From the IMG/VR virus record IMGVR_UViG_3300021138_000002, positions 1 through 64,000 of that record: a DNA stretch of 64,000 nucleotides; one strand, 5' to 3'. Below are positions 51,626 to 59,773 of the stretch, one piece after another. The translations under genes were made by a program, and so were the position numbers. The notes below the pieces were generated by a model. That model was not told where the DNA came from. It did no database searches and worked only from the letters and a program-made list of their open reading frames with translations. This DNA is from a virus. Each line of letters starts with the position of its first letter. The stretch's first letter is position 1.

Positions 51626-53278
51626 TTATGCTCCAAATCCACTGACAGGCGAGAAATCCGCGGTGCCGTTACTGAGCAGACTGTTCTGTCCGGTAAATGT
51701 CACGTTGTTATTGGTTGCTTCGGTAAGCGTGAACCCATCCTCAAATGGTGCTGGTGGAACATTGTTTCCAGGAGGTGTAGCACTAGGAACTCGACCATCT
51801 TGTTGAGGTTGTAGCCTCGATTGTGCAGTTTTGCCAATCAGCAAATCTTTCGCCGTGGTTCCTGACAATTGAAAATTGAACGGAATGGTACCACGTGCTT
51901 GACCAAAACCGGTGGCATTGTTGAGAGCCACGCCTTCGACATGATACTCGATTCCTCTACTGTTGGCCCCGGGTGCCATGGCAAATGTTATGTTGCTCAG
52001 CAGGAACGGGTAAATTTTTAATACGACAGCATTGACATCGTTGGGTGGTCCTGGCAAATTAGGCGTGTTGTTGATGGTGTATCGACCCTTGAGCGGAGCC
52101 TGTAAGTTTCCGTTCGCGTCGTAGCCGTAAAACTTGATGGTCAAACAATAGTGAGCTTGCAAATAGTTGGGTGTGAGCCCGGGCACGCGACTGCTGGTAG
52201 TGGGCAACAAATTGTTTGCTGCCAGGGTACTGGCTGCTTGCTCGGCTAGGCTGCTCGATGTGTCGAGCTCGGGCGAATTGGCACCTATACTGTAAACGCT
52301 GTTTACTGCTGCATACAGGTTGTTTATCAATGTCAGGCCGTTGGGCTCAACCACTTTGAATTTGACAGAAACATCACCGCGTGTGGCCTGTGTTCCGCCC
52401 AGCGGAATCAAACTGTGTATTTCTAAATCATCTAGATAGTAATCGACTGGAAAAAATTGACTGCGTGTAGGGAAAGCAGTGTTGCTGGCTGTGTTGATAT
52501 TGTTTTGTAAGGCACTGTTTAACGGAATTCCGCCACTTTGCATCAGCAAACTCCAGGCGCCCACATTGCGTTGTGACGAATTGACCAAGGCATTGTATTG
52601 ATCTTGATTCAGCAGATACCAGCTGATTTGATAGGTATAGCTGGCATAATCGTCCAGGACATTTGGTTGTGTGTAAATCCGTTGATTGGTACTGGTCTGA
52701 AATGTGGCCTTGATTATGTCTTTGGCAGTGTTGCCGGTTACAGTAACAGCATCGTCGCTTCTAGCACCTGCCCCGGCCTGACTGGGCGCCGATACTTCCG
52801 GGTTACCTGATGCCAGGGCATTGATGTCGCTGGGCGGCGTGGCTTGACTTTGTGCCAGGGTTATTGTTTTGGCATTGAGTCCTCTATCGGCGGGTATTAC
52901 GCCAGCTGATTGCAATCGGGTGTTGGTGGCTAATAAATCTTGTGCCTGTGCATTTGACAACGGCAGACTCAGCAGAGAAGTATCTATCACAGCCGAGGTT
53001 GGCGGGTTTTGCGCCACTGCACCTTCGGTTCGGGCCAGTTGATTTTCAACAGCAACAGATCCGGCACTGTCTTGAGATCGGACGGCTTCTACCACGCCAA
53101 GTTGTCCGCCCTGGGCTAGATATTGAGCATAGGCCTGTGCATCTAACGTTCCGGGGCTAGCACTAGAATAGGTGTCGTTGCCCAGTTGAACAGACAACGA
53201 GATAGCTGCCATTTGTGCCAGCGACAAAGACTGCCCCGGTACATAAAGTTCACCGCCAATCAAAAGTTGTGTGGCCAT
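51626..53278 (-). CDS. Virion structural protein of the baseplate region (550 aa)
   Basis: The N-terminus TQLLIGGELYVPGQSLSLAQ leads into an Ala/Gln-rich helical segment. Beta domains follow (TYQISWYLLNQDQYNALVN, DDLEIHSLIPLGGTQATRGD, VEPNGLTLINNLYAAVN). The VEPNG-x-T-x-INNL element recurs in structural proteins of aquatic T4-like phages that I remember, but the exact T4 counterpart is unclear. It is followed directly by the 536-residue gene and preceded by gene 53. AGGA lies before the ATG. Confidence 0.65.
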   Translation of the reverse strand: MATQLLIGGELYVPGQSLSLAQMAAISLSVQLGNDTYSSASPGTLDAQAYAQYLAQGGQLGVVEAVRSQDSAGSVAVENQLARTEGAVAQNPPTSAVIDTSLLSLPLSNAQAQDLLATNTRLQSAGVIPADRGLNAKTITLAQSQATPPSDINALASGNPEVSAPSQAGAGARSDDAVTVTGNTAKDIIKATFQTSTNQRIYTQPNVLDDYASYTYQISWYLLNQDQYNALVNSSQRNVGAWSLLMQSGGIPLNSALQNNINTASNTAFPTRSQFFPVDYYLDDLEIHSLIPLGGTQATRGDVSVKFKVVEPNGLTLINNLYAAVNSVYSIGANSPELDTSSSLAEQAASTLAANNLLPTTSSRVPGLTPNYLQAHYCLTIKFYGYDANGNLQAPLKGRYTINNTPNLPGPPNDVNAVVLKIYPFLLSNITFAMAPGANSRGIEYHVEGVALNNATGFGQARGTIPFNFQLSGTTAKDLLIGKTAQSRLQPQQDGRVPSATPPGNNVPPAPFEDGFTLTEATNNNVTFTGQNSLLSNGTADFSPVSGFGA

Positions 53279-53279
53279 G

Positions 53280-53579
53280 TTAGATTCCTAGCACAGTTTG
53301 TAAGGTGCTGATATTGGGCAGATATATCTGTACGCCAGAGGCAAAATCCAACGGCGGCCGGGTCAAGGTATTGGGATTGCGTTGATAAAATACCCACCAT
53401 AGTCTACTGTTGCCGTACAGATCGTAGGCCAAGAGATCGGGCCTGTACTGATAGGTCAAGTTGATGTTGAACAAGATATCGTCAGCCAAGGCCGGGATAG
53501 GCCGATTGGTCATGGTATCTAGGAAAAATTGACTGTAGCCGGTAAGATAATACGGGCTGGTCGCGTCATAGGTGGCCAT
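53280..53579 (-). CDS. gp53: Baseplate wedge protein gp53
   Basis: A protein of 99 residues. NINLTYQYRPDLLAYDLYGN leads into SRLWWVFYQRNPN and PLDFASGVQIYLP, the conserved LysM-like part of gp53 that binds neighbouring wedge proteins. T4 gp53 is about twice as long, so this is the short form seen in many aquatic T4-like phages. It overlaps the upstream gene by one base and uses GAGGA as ribosome site. Confidence 0.85.
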   Translation of the reverse strand: MATYDATSPYYLTGYSQFFLDTMTNRPIPALADDILFNINLTYQYRPDLLAYDLYGNSRLWWVFYQRNPNTLTRPPLDFASGVQIYLPNISTLQTVLGI

Positions 53580-54910
53580 TACCAGAATCCTCCTTTGAGT
53601 AGATCACCGTTAGCAAAATTTTGTAAACTGAATTGTTGGCTGACCTGTGTACGACTCTGTATCGGCAACAGGGTCAGCACTATGTCTATCTTGGTCGGCA
53701 CATAGGTTGGGTTGTTTGTGTTGGGCGCCGTAGGAGCCGGAATTCCGGGCTTGGCGCCTACCGGAGTAGGAAACAGTGTGTTGTACAAACTGGACACCGA
53801 AGTGGCCAGACGCGACACTGATGCCAGCTGTGGATTGAGTGTGTTGGTTTTGGCCCGCAATCCGTTTTGATTCAGTTGCAGGTTGTTGCTGCTGCCGGCA
53901 CGGATGTAATCCACATCGGCTGGCAACGAGTAGTTGAATTGACTGACCAAGACTGGGTGTTTGTTGAACTGATATTCGCCCAGGCCGTTGAGATAACACA
54001 CCGGTGGCGGGCTTCCAACATTTTGACTCTGTCCATAAAACATCTTGGTCACCGATCTAAAAAAGTGTATGACCGCCAGGAGATAGTTGGCCTCATAGGT
54101 GTTCTGGGCAGTAAAAGTGGCATTTACCGTGATCGCATCGGTATAGCTGTTTTGATAAAAGTATCCACGATAGTTGCTGTGTGTGAGGTCGTAGCTGTTG
54201 TAATTGGCCTTGTAGCTGGTAGTGATCTGTGGTGTATATGGAAATATCACACCGTTGGTAGGTGACAAATAGGACAATATCCCAGGATTGGTCGCATTGT
54301 AAAGATAGTTTGAATTGTCGGCCAGGCTCAATCTAACACGCCAATCCTGATTGTTCAACTGTCGCTGTTGATCAATTATGGTCTGTTGACGCTGGGCTTC
54401 TTTGACCTGTGCAGCTATACGACTCTGTTCGGCACTGGCCAAGGTAGCAGGTTCTACAAAATCGCCGCCCACATAGACCGGATTGTTGTTTTCGTCCAGG
54501 GTCCAGCCTGGGTTGAGATTGCCTTCATCGTTGTAAGGAAAACCGTGCGGATTGGCGTAGGGATCTTCGCCCGGTGGCTGTGGTTGCGGAACCGGCGGCG
54601 ACGATACCAGGCTTTGCTGTAGGCCAGCTACTTCTTCTGCGGTGGCCCTGTCTGGCAAATTACCGGCAATTATAGCACCGGTATTGGGGTCAACTACGTC
54701 GTACAATTCGGTGACGGCATTGTAGCTGACCGCATAGTATGGTACTGCGGCAGGTGAAGTATCAATTCCGCTTATTTGATCGGCTACTGCTGCAATATTA
54801 GCAGAAACAGCAACATCGGCTGGGGCCGTATCAAGTTCACTGGCCGGTACAAAAGGCGAAGCATTTTCTTCGGCAAATGGGTCTACGTTTGGATCAACTT
54901 CGGTTGGCAT
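53579..54910 (-). CDS. Virion structural protein preceding gp53 (443 aa)
   Basis: Residues 1-190 are acidic, Pro-rich and probably flexible (ASPFVPASELDTAPADVAV). Residues 190-420 form a beta-rich domain (DWRVRLSLADNSNYLYNATN, QITTSYKANYNSYDLTHSNY, FTAQNTYEANYLLAVIHFFRS), ending TKIDIVLTLLPIQSRTQVSQ. The gene heads the structural run, behind GGTAAATA and AGGA. It may be a tail tube or baseplate protein such as gp48/gp54, but I see no decisive motif. Confidence 0.65.
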   Translation of the reverse strand: MPTEVDPNVDPFAEENASPFVPASELDTAPADVAVSANIAAVADQISGIDTSPAAVPYYAVSYNAVTELYDVVDPNTGAIIAGNLPDRATAEEVAGLQQSLVSSPPVPQPQPPGEDPYANPHGFPYNDEGNLNPGWTLDENNNPVYVGGDFVEPATLASAEQSRIAAQVKEAQRQQTIIDQQRQLNNQDWRVRLSLADNSNYLYNATNPGILSYLSPTNGVIFPYTPQITTSYKANYNSYDLTHSNYRGYFYQNSYTDAITVNATFTAQNTYEANYLLAVIHFFRSVTKMFYGQSQNVGSPPPVCYLNGLGEYQFNKHPVLVSQFNYSLPADVDYIRAGSSNNLQLNQNGLRAKTNTLNPQLASVSRLATSVSSLYNTLFPTPVGAKPGIPAPTAPNTNNPTYVPTKIDIVLTLLPIQSRTQVSQQFSLQNFANGDLLKGGFW

Positions 54911-54930
54911 TATTTTATTTTCCTATACGA

Positions 54931-54938
54931 TATTTACC
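54931..54938 (-). promoter_or_regulatory. Late-type promoter GGTAAATA of the structural block
   Basis: GGTAAATA (6/8 to TATAAATA) lies 20 bases before the ATG at 54910, with AGGA in the leader. It is placed to drive gene 53 and its neighbours. Confidence 0.5.
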
Positions 54939-54970
54939 AAGAAAATAAACCACCCACTTAATGATCGAGG

Positions 54971-54998
54971 TTGACAAAAACCAAAAGTGTTGTAAAAT
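54971..54998 (+). promoter_or_regulatory. Strong sigma70 promoter TTGACA-N16-TAAAAT of gene 55
   Basis: A perfect -35 (TTGACA, 54971-54976) is spaced 16 bases from TAAAAT (54993-54998, 5/6). The start would be near 55006, followed by AGGAG and GTG 55024. An open frame running through this region from 54961 is therefore not translated. Confidence 0.8.
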
Positions 54999-55023
54999 AA
55001 ATACACTTTCCAGGAGACCATTA

Positions 55024-55923
55024 GTGGCTACAACCATACCAAAAACACCAGCAAAAATCAACTATCTCAACAATAGAGATATCCTAAAAGAAATACACCT
55101 AAGCAAAAACACTTACTGCACATTCCGAGATCCGGTACAGGATCATCAGTACGATATCATTCTGCCCACGGTTTCAAAAATCAATCAACGCACCGTGGCC
55201 GAAGCAAGACGCAACCGAGCCGACCGTATCAAACGCGAAACCGGCCAGGTCATAGATCCAGTCAAAATACCCAACACCGATCTGGTGTTCCGGGTGACCT
55301 GTTGGGAACACATACCCATGGCGCCTAAAAAAGTGCCAAAAACAGCGACCAAAAAGAAAAAGATCGACGAACTGTTTGAACTGGAATTAGAACCCGAAGA
55401 TCCCTTAGCCGAGCTGATTGAAGAGCCGGTGCTGAGCCCGACTCACGTGCGACTGAATTTCCCTCCGTTTTATCACTACAGAATAGACGAAAATCGTGAA
55501 CCGTACTTGGTGGGCAAAAGCCACTGGCGGGGTGATCTCGAATACGGAGAATTCTGCAAGGATCATGGCACCATGACTAGAAAATTAGCCACCATGTTCA
55601 TGAAACTGTGCGAACGCTATGCCACCAGATCAAACTGGCGCGGCTATACCTACAACGAAGAAATGCGTGGTCAGGCACTGTTACAGCTCAGCCAGATCGG
55701 CCTGCAGTTTGACGAAAGCAAGAGCCAAAATCCATTTGCCTACTACACAGCAGCCATCACCAACAGTTTTACCCGTATCCTGAATCTGGAAAAGAAAAAT
55801 CAAAACATCAGAGATGACATACTGGAAATGAACGGCTTGAATCCGTCATGGACCAGACAGAATTCAGGCAAACGCGATCCAGATCATGTTGCCGGAGAGG
55901 TCGTTATACTGTCAGAAGAGTAA
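55024..55923 (+). CDS. gp55: Late transcription sigma factor gp55
   Basis: I choose GTG 55024, seven bases after AGGAG; the in-frame ATG at 54961 lies upstream of the promoter. The 299-residue product has a variable N-terminal half. The gp55 core follows: EFCKDHGTMTRKLATMFMKL, then RGYTYNEEMRGQALLQLSQI and NPFAYYTAAITNSFTRILNL. These correspond to sigma region 2-like helices. In T4, gp55 directs host RNA polymerase to TATAAATA with the gp45 clamp and gp33. It fits the TAAATA boxes in this window. Confidence 0.9.
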   Translation: MATTIPKTPAKINYLNNRDILKEIHLSKNTYCTFRDPVQDHQYDIILPTVSKINQRTVAEARRNRADRIKRETGQVIDPVKIPNTDLVFRVTCWEHIPMAPKKVPKTATKKKKIDELFELELEPEDPLAELIEEPVLSPTHVRLNFPPFYHYRIDENREPYLVGKSHWRGDLEYGEFCKDHGTMTRKLATMFMKLCERYATRSNWRGYTYNEEMRGQALLQLSQIGLQFDESKSQNPFAYYTAAITNSFTRILNLEKKNQNIRDDILEMNGLNPSWTRQNSGKRDPDHVAGEVVILSEE

Positions 55924-55927
55924 CTGT

Positions 55928-55935
55928 TATAAATC
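55928..55935 (+). promoter_or_regulatory. Late-type promoter TATAAATC
   Basis: TATAAATC (7/8 to TATAAATA) lies just after the gene 55 stop, three bases before the ATG at 55939 if the downstream TTG is part of the leader. It could drive the radical SAM gene that follows. Confidence 0.4.
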
Positions 55936-55938
55936 TTG

Positions 55939-57453
55939 ATGCTATCGTCTGAGTTATATCAACATCTGGGAAAAACATACAACATTGTGTGTTTTGTAGA
56001 TCTGGCCGAGATTGTCGGATCCAAAAGTGCAATATTCAAACTATTTGATGATTACCACAAAGATACATATGATCCAAACGATCGATTGGTATTGTACTCT
56101 GGTCATTATCTGTCGTCGGAATTGTTAGAACATGTTCAAAAAGCAGCTTCGATTGTTGATATCAGCAACAGTTTTATTTTGATTTGTTGTCCTTATGATG
56201 TTGGTAGTACGCTAATAACCATTGGGGGAAAGTATGGAGCCGACATACCAATTCAAAACAGTGTGATCGATATCGATTCAGAAGAGTTGTTGACCAACGA
56301 CTTTTATGTCGCTGATACTGTTTGTCCGGTGGTATGGAGTCATTTAGTAATAACAAATCAAGGAAATATTCATCCGTGTTGTATACAAACCGACGTGGTC
56401 GGAAATGTGATTGACCATCAGGTAATCGATGTATTCTACAATGATAAGATGCAGAATTTAAGGCACGATCTTTTAGATGGCATACAGGCACCGGGTTGCG
56501 ATCAATGCTGGAAAACAGAAAAAGAAGGAAGCATCCTCAGTTACAGACAACGACATTTGAATGCACATTCAAAAGATTTTTATACCAATTGGATTGACGA
56601 TCCAAAAATTCTCAGTCTTGATTTGAATGCTGGTAATGTGTGTAATTTTAAATGCAGAATATGTAACACTGTAAAAAGTTCTTTGCATGCCGACGAACAG
56701 CTGAAACATACCAACGATCCATCCAGAATTATACAAATAAAAAATAACACAGCAAAAGGCAAATGGGCCGACACTGAACTGTTTTCTTTGCAATTGGAAT
56801 CGCTATTGCCTCAATTGACCAATTTGGATTTGTACGGTGGAGAACCATTTTTGCTAAAACAATTGCCGAGAATACTACAAACAGCAATTGACCTCGATGT
56901 TGCAAAAAATATTCGATTGCATTTTAATTCTAACGGCTCTATATTTCCAGAAAAATTGATTCCGTTATTTGAACAGTTCAGAGAAGTAGACATTGCTTTG
57001 AGTATAGACAATGTAGGTAAAAGATTTGAACTAGAGCGTGGTGGCAACTGGACGGAAATTGAAAAAAATATCACTGAATTTATGTCCCTACAAAAGCACA
57101 ATTTCCGCACATATCTATTTCCTACCATCAACATTCAAAATGTACTTTATGTTGATGAATTGATAGATTGGGCTAACCAAACAGGAATCAAGGCAACCTA
57201 CAACCTGCTGAGTAATCCGTGGTATTTTAATATTGAACACATGACTGAATCTGCCAAACAATTGGTAATTGATCGATTTAGCAACAGAGACCATTTGATA
57301 TTAAAAACCATTATTAACTATATTCAAAATGGTAAAGGTAGCGATGGCACTGAGTTTGTCCGTCATATGAAAAAATACGACAACATACGCCAGGAAGATT
57401 TTCTTTTGACTCACAACGAGATTGCAATAGCCATGGGGTATGTGTTACACTAA
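55939..57453 (+). CDS. Radical SAM enzyme, type A, with N-terminal extension
   Basis: A protein of 504 residues; I take ATG 55939 rather than TTG 55936. About 125 residues of extra N-terminus (LGKTYNIVCFVDLAEIVGSK) precede C129 in CPVVW, C147-C148 in HPCC and C187-x-x-C190 in CDQCWKTEKEG. The radical SAM motif is CNFKCRIC (C235, C239, C242), with GGEP at 300-303. A large part is close in pattern to the protein at 16002-17210 (HFNSNGSIFP, VDIALSIDNVGKRFE). The gene is AT-rich compared with its neighbours, a sign of separate origin. Confidence 0.88.
   Translation: MLSSELYQHLGKTYNIVCFVDLAEIVGSKSAIFKLFDDYHKDTYDPNDRLVLYSGHYLSSELLEHVQKAASIVDISNSFILICCPYDVGSTLITIGGKYGADIPIQNSVIDIDSEELLTNDFYVADTVCPVVWSHLVITNQGNIHPCCIQTDVVGNVIDHQVIDVFYNDKMQNLRHDLLDGIQAPGCDQCWKTEKEGSILSYRQRHLNAHSKDFYTNWIDDPKILSLDLNAGNVCNFKCRICNTVKSSLHADEQLKHTNDPSRIIQIKNNTAKGKWADTELFSLQLESLLPQLTNLDLYGGEPFLLKQLPRILQTAIDLDVAKNIRLHFNSNGSIFPEKLIPLFEQFREVDIALSIDNVGKRFELERGGNWTEIEKNITEFMSLQKHNFRTYLFPTINIQNVLYVDELIDWANQTGIKATYNLLSNPWYFNIEHMTESAKQLVIDRFSNRDHLILKTIINYIQNGKGSDGTEFVRHMKKYDNIRQEDFLLTHNEIAIAMGYVLH
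57422..57451 (+). promoter_or_regulatory. Sigma70-type promoter TTGCAA-N18-TACACT of gene 47
   Basis: TTGCAA is also the -35 box of the promoter at 2309-2337. TACACT ends seven bases before the ATG at 57459. The promoter lies inside the end of the previous coding region. It leaves no room for a ribosome site. Confidence 0.45.
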
Positions 57454-57458
57454 CACTT

Positions 57459-58472
57459 ATGAATCTATTTAAAAAAGTAGCAGTTTGTACCGATATTCAT
57501 TTTGGATTAAAGTCAAACAGTCTGGTGCACAACCAGGACTGTTCGGATTTTATTGACTGGTTTATCAAAACGGCCAAGGACAACGGTTGTGAGACCGGCA
57601 TGTTCTTGGGAGATTGGAGTCATCAACGATCGGCCATCAACATGCAGACCTTGCAGTACAGTCTACGTAGCCTGGAAAAACTGTCGGCGGCCTTTGATCG
57701 TTTTTATTTTATTCCCGGCAATCACGATTTATACTATCGCGACAAGCGAGATATCTACAGCACCGAGTGGGCAAGGCACATTCCTAATATACAGATTGTC
57801 AACGACTTTTTCAAAGATGGCGATGTGATTATTGCTCCATGGTTGGTGGGCGACGATTATAAAAAGCTAGCCAAAATGAGTGCCCGGTACATGTTTGGAC
57901 ATTTTGAGCTTCCGCACTTTAAAATGAATGCCATGGTAGAAATGCCCGATCACGGTGAGTTACGAGTGGATGATTTTACCGGAATCGAAAGTGTGTACTC
58001 CGGACATTTCCACTTGCGTCAAAAGAAAAAGAATATTAACTATATCGGCAACTGTTTCCCACACAACTTTGCCGATGCCGGCGATGCCAATCGTGGTATG
58101 TTGGTCAAAGAATGGGGCAAAGAGGATCAATACTTCAGTTGGCCCGGGCAACCGTTATATCGTGTGATGAAACTGAGCGAGGCCATTGACAACGGTGCCA
58201 ATCTGTTGCAACCCAACATGCATGTGCGTGTGGAACTGGACATTGATATCAGCTACGAAGAAGCCAGTTTTATCAAAGACACCTTTGTTCGAGACCACAA
58301 GCTCAGAGAAATGAGCTTGATACCAGTCAAGAGTACCGCAGTAGATGCTGACATGGCGCCAGGTGAGATCCGCTTTGAAAGCGTGGATCAGATTGTAACT
58401 GATCAGTTGACCAATATTGAAAGCGAGTTTTACGACTCCAAATTGCTGTTAAAAATATATCAAAATTTATAA
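57459..58472 (+). CDS. gp47: Recombination endonuclease subunit gp47 (Mre11/SbcD-like)
   Basis: A 337-residue calcineurin-type phosphodiesterase of the usual gp47 length. Motifs are DIH (D12, H14), GDW (D52), GNHD (87-90), GHFE (H148) and GHFH (H183, H185), the complete metal site of Mre11 enzymes. With gp46 it processes double-strand ends for recombination-dependent replication. It is followed by a radical SAM gene and only then by gene 46. The stop and the next ATG share one base (TAATG). Confidence 0.95.
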   Translation: MNLFKKVAVCTDIHFGLKSNSLVHNQDCSDFIDWFIKTAKDNGCETGMFLGDWSHQRSAINMQTLQYSLRSLEKLSAAFDRFYFIPGNHDLYYRDKRDIYSTEWARHIPNIQIVNDFFKDGDVIIAPWLVGDDYKKLAKMSARYMFGHFELPHFKMNAMVEMPDHGELRVDDFTGIESVYSGHFHLRQKKKNINYIGNCFPHNFADAGDANRGMLVKEWGKEDQYFSWPGQPLYRVMKLSEAIDNGANLLQPNMHVRVELDIDISYEEASFIKDTFVRDHKLREMSLIPVKSTAVDADMAPGEIRFESVDQIVTDQLTNIESEFYDSKLLLKIYQNL

Positions 58473-59764
58473 TGTCAGATCGCTCGATTTTTCCTATCAA
58501 ATCCGAATCTGCCTGTCAATTAAAATGGGCATGGAGCTCTGTGTTTTTTAATAGCGGAAGTACATCTAGTTGTCATCGCACGCAAAAATATCCTATCGAT
58601 CCTGAACATTTTGATCAGTTCCATAACACTCCGGACAAAATCACAGCTAGACAAAAAATGCAACAAGGTCAATGGCCCGGTGCAGGATGTGAATACTGTC
58701 GCAATGTTGAGGAAGCCGGAGGAATCAGTGATCGACAGAGCAACTTAAACAATGCATCTCTGATCCCACCAGAGTTAATAAATGATTCTACTGCTACGTC
58801 AATCACTCCGACCATAATAGAGGCCTATTTTAAAAATACCTGTAACATGGCATGCGTGTATTGCGGTCCACATTTTAGTAGTCAATGGGAAGATGAAAAT
58901 CGTCGATTTGGATCAGATTTTTCTTCTGGAAAAGCGTTTGATGTTAGAGCTCCACAAAATAATTCCAATTATGATCAAATGGTTTCTGATTTTTGGAAGT
59001 ATCTTGAAAACGAAAATAGATATCAAGTGTTGCAACGCTATCATGTCTTGGGCGGAGAACCTTTTTTAATAAAAGAACTAGATGACAGCATAGAGTTTTG
59101 GCGTACTCACCCCAATCCAGATTTAACTTTTAGTATTATTACCAATTTAAATATCCCCACTCCACGCTTTGAAAAATACATCAAACAGTTCGAAAAGTTG
59201 GTGTTGGGCAACAAAATATGGAAACTGCAACTCACAGCCAGTCTAGATTGCTGGGGTGCAGAACAAGAATACGTCAGATACGGGCTTGATCTAGAAACTT
59301 GGCAACAAAATTTTGAATTGGTGCTGAATCGACCCTGGATCAGTGTAAGTATCAACAGTGTTATATCTGCCTTGACTATTAAAACCATGCCGAAACTGTT
59401 GGAAAAAATCAACGAATGGAATACTCGACAAACTGCTGTGATACGCGGACGAGAGCGTGAGCGTAGAGCCGAACCCATCTTGCATAGTTTCAATACCACC
59501 AACAACTGGGTCGATGATCCGCATGCGTTTGGCAGTTATTTTTCTGATGACATGACAAAAATTTTGTCGCTAATGCCCAACAACTCCGAAGATCAGCAAC
59601 GGCAAAAAAATGCAATGTCCGGTATCGCAAAAAGATTATCCACCGGTGTGCCAAACCGTTTGCAGATATCCAATCTCAAACAATACCTAGATCAACTGGA
59701 CCGACGTCGCTCGACCAATTGGCGAACTCATTTTTCTTGGCTTGATCAAGACTTCAGTGTATAA
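58472..59764 (+). CDS. Radical SAM enzyme, type B, between genes 47 and 46
   Basis: A 430-residue protein. Auxiliary cysteines are C15 (CQLKW), C34 (SCHRTQKYPID) and C73-x-x-C76 (CEYCRNVEE). FHNTPDKITARQKMQQGQWP matches the LHNTP segment of the other type-B proteins. The radical SAM motif is CNMACVYC (C124, C128, C131), with GGEP at 194-197. It overlaps gene 47 by one base and ends nine bases before gene 46, where TATAAT overlaps its stop. No role in recombination is evident. Confidence 0.9.
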   Translation: MSDRSIFPIKSESACQLKWAWSSVFFNSGSTSSCHRTQKYPIDPEHFDQFHNTPDKITARQKMQQGQWPGAGCEYCRNVEEAGGISDRQSNLNNASLIPPELINDSTATSITPTIIEAYFKNTCNMACVYCGPHFSSQWEDENRRFGSDFSSGKAFDVRAPQNNSNYDQMVSDFWKYLENENRYQVLQRYHVLGGEPFLIKELDDSIEFWRTHPNPDLTFSIITNLNIPTPRFEKYIKQFEKLVLGNKIWKLQLTASLDCWGAEQEYVRYGLDLETWQQNFELVLNRPWISVSINSVISALTIKTMPKLLEKINEWNTRQTAVIRGRERERRAEPILHSFNTTNNWVDDPHAFGSYFSDDMTKILSLMPNNSEDQQRQKNAMSGIAKRLSTGVPNRLQISNLKQYLDQLDRRRSTNWRTHFSWLDQDFSV

Positions 59765-59765
59765 T
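59737..59765 (+). promoter_or_regulatory. Sigma70-type promoter TTGGCT-N17-TATAAT of gene 46
   Basis: A perfect -10 TATAAT (59760-59765) overlaps the TAA of the radical SAM gene. TTGGCT (59737-59742) is 17 bases upstream. The ATG is eight bases after the -10, so transcripts would begin next to the start codon. Confidence 0.5.
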
Positions 59766-59773
59766 ACTACTAT

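Larger units (their letters stand above)
54911..55023. promoter_or_regulatory. Divergent control region between structural genes and gene 55
   Basis: This 113-base stretch separates the leftward structural genes from rightward gene 55. The leftward side has GGTAAATA (54938-54931) and AGGA. The rightward side has a sigma70 promoter (54971-54998) and AGGAG at 55012-55016. Early expression of gene 55 and late expression of the virion genes could both be set here. Confidence 0.7.

Noticed and set aside
54961-55023. N-terminal extension of gp55 from ATG 54961
   Set aside because: The stretch contains the TTGACA/TAAAAT promoter; GTG 55024 has AGGAG at good spacing.
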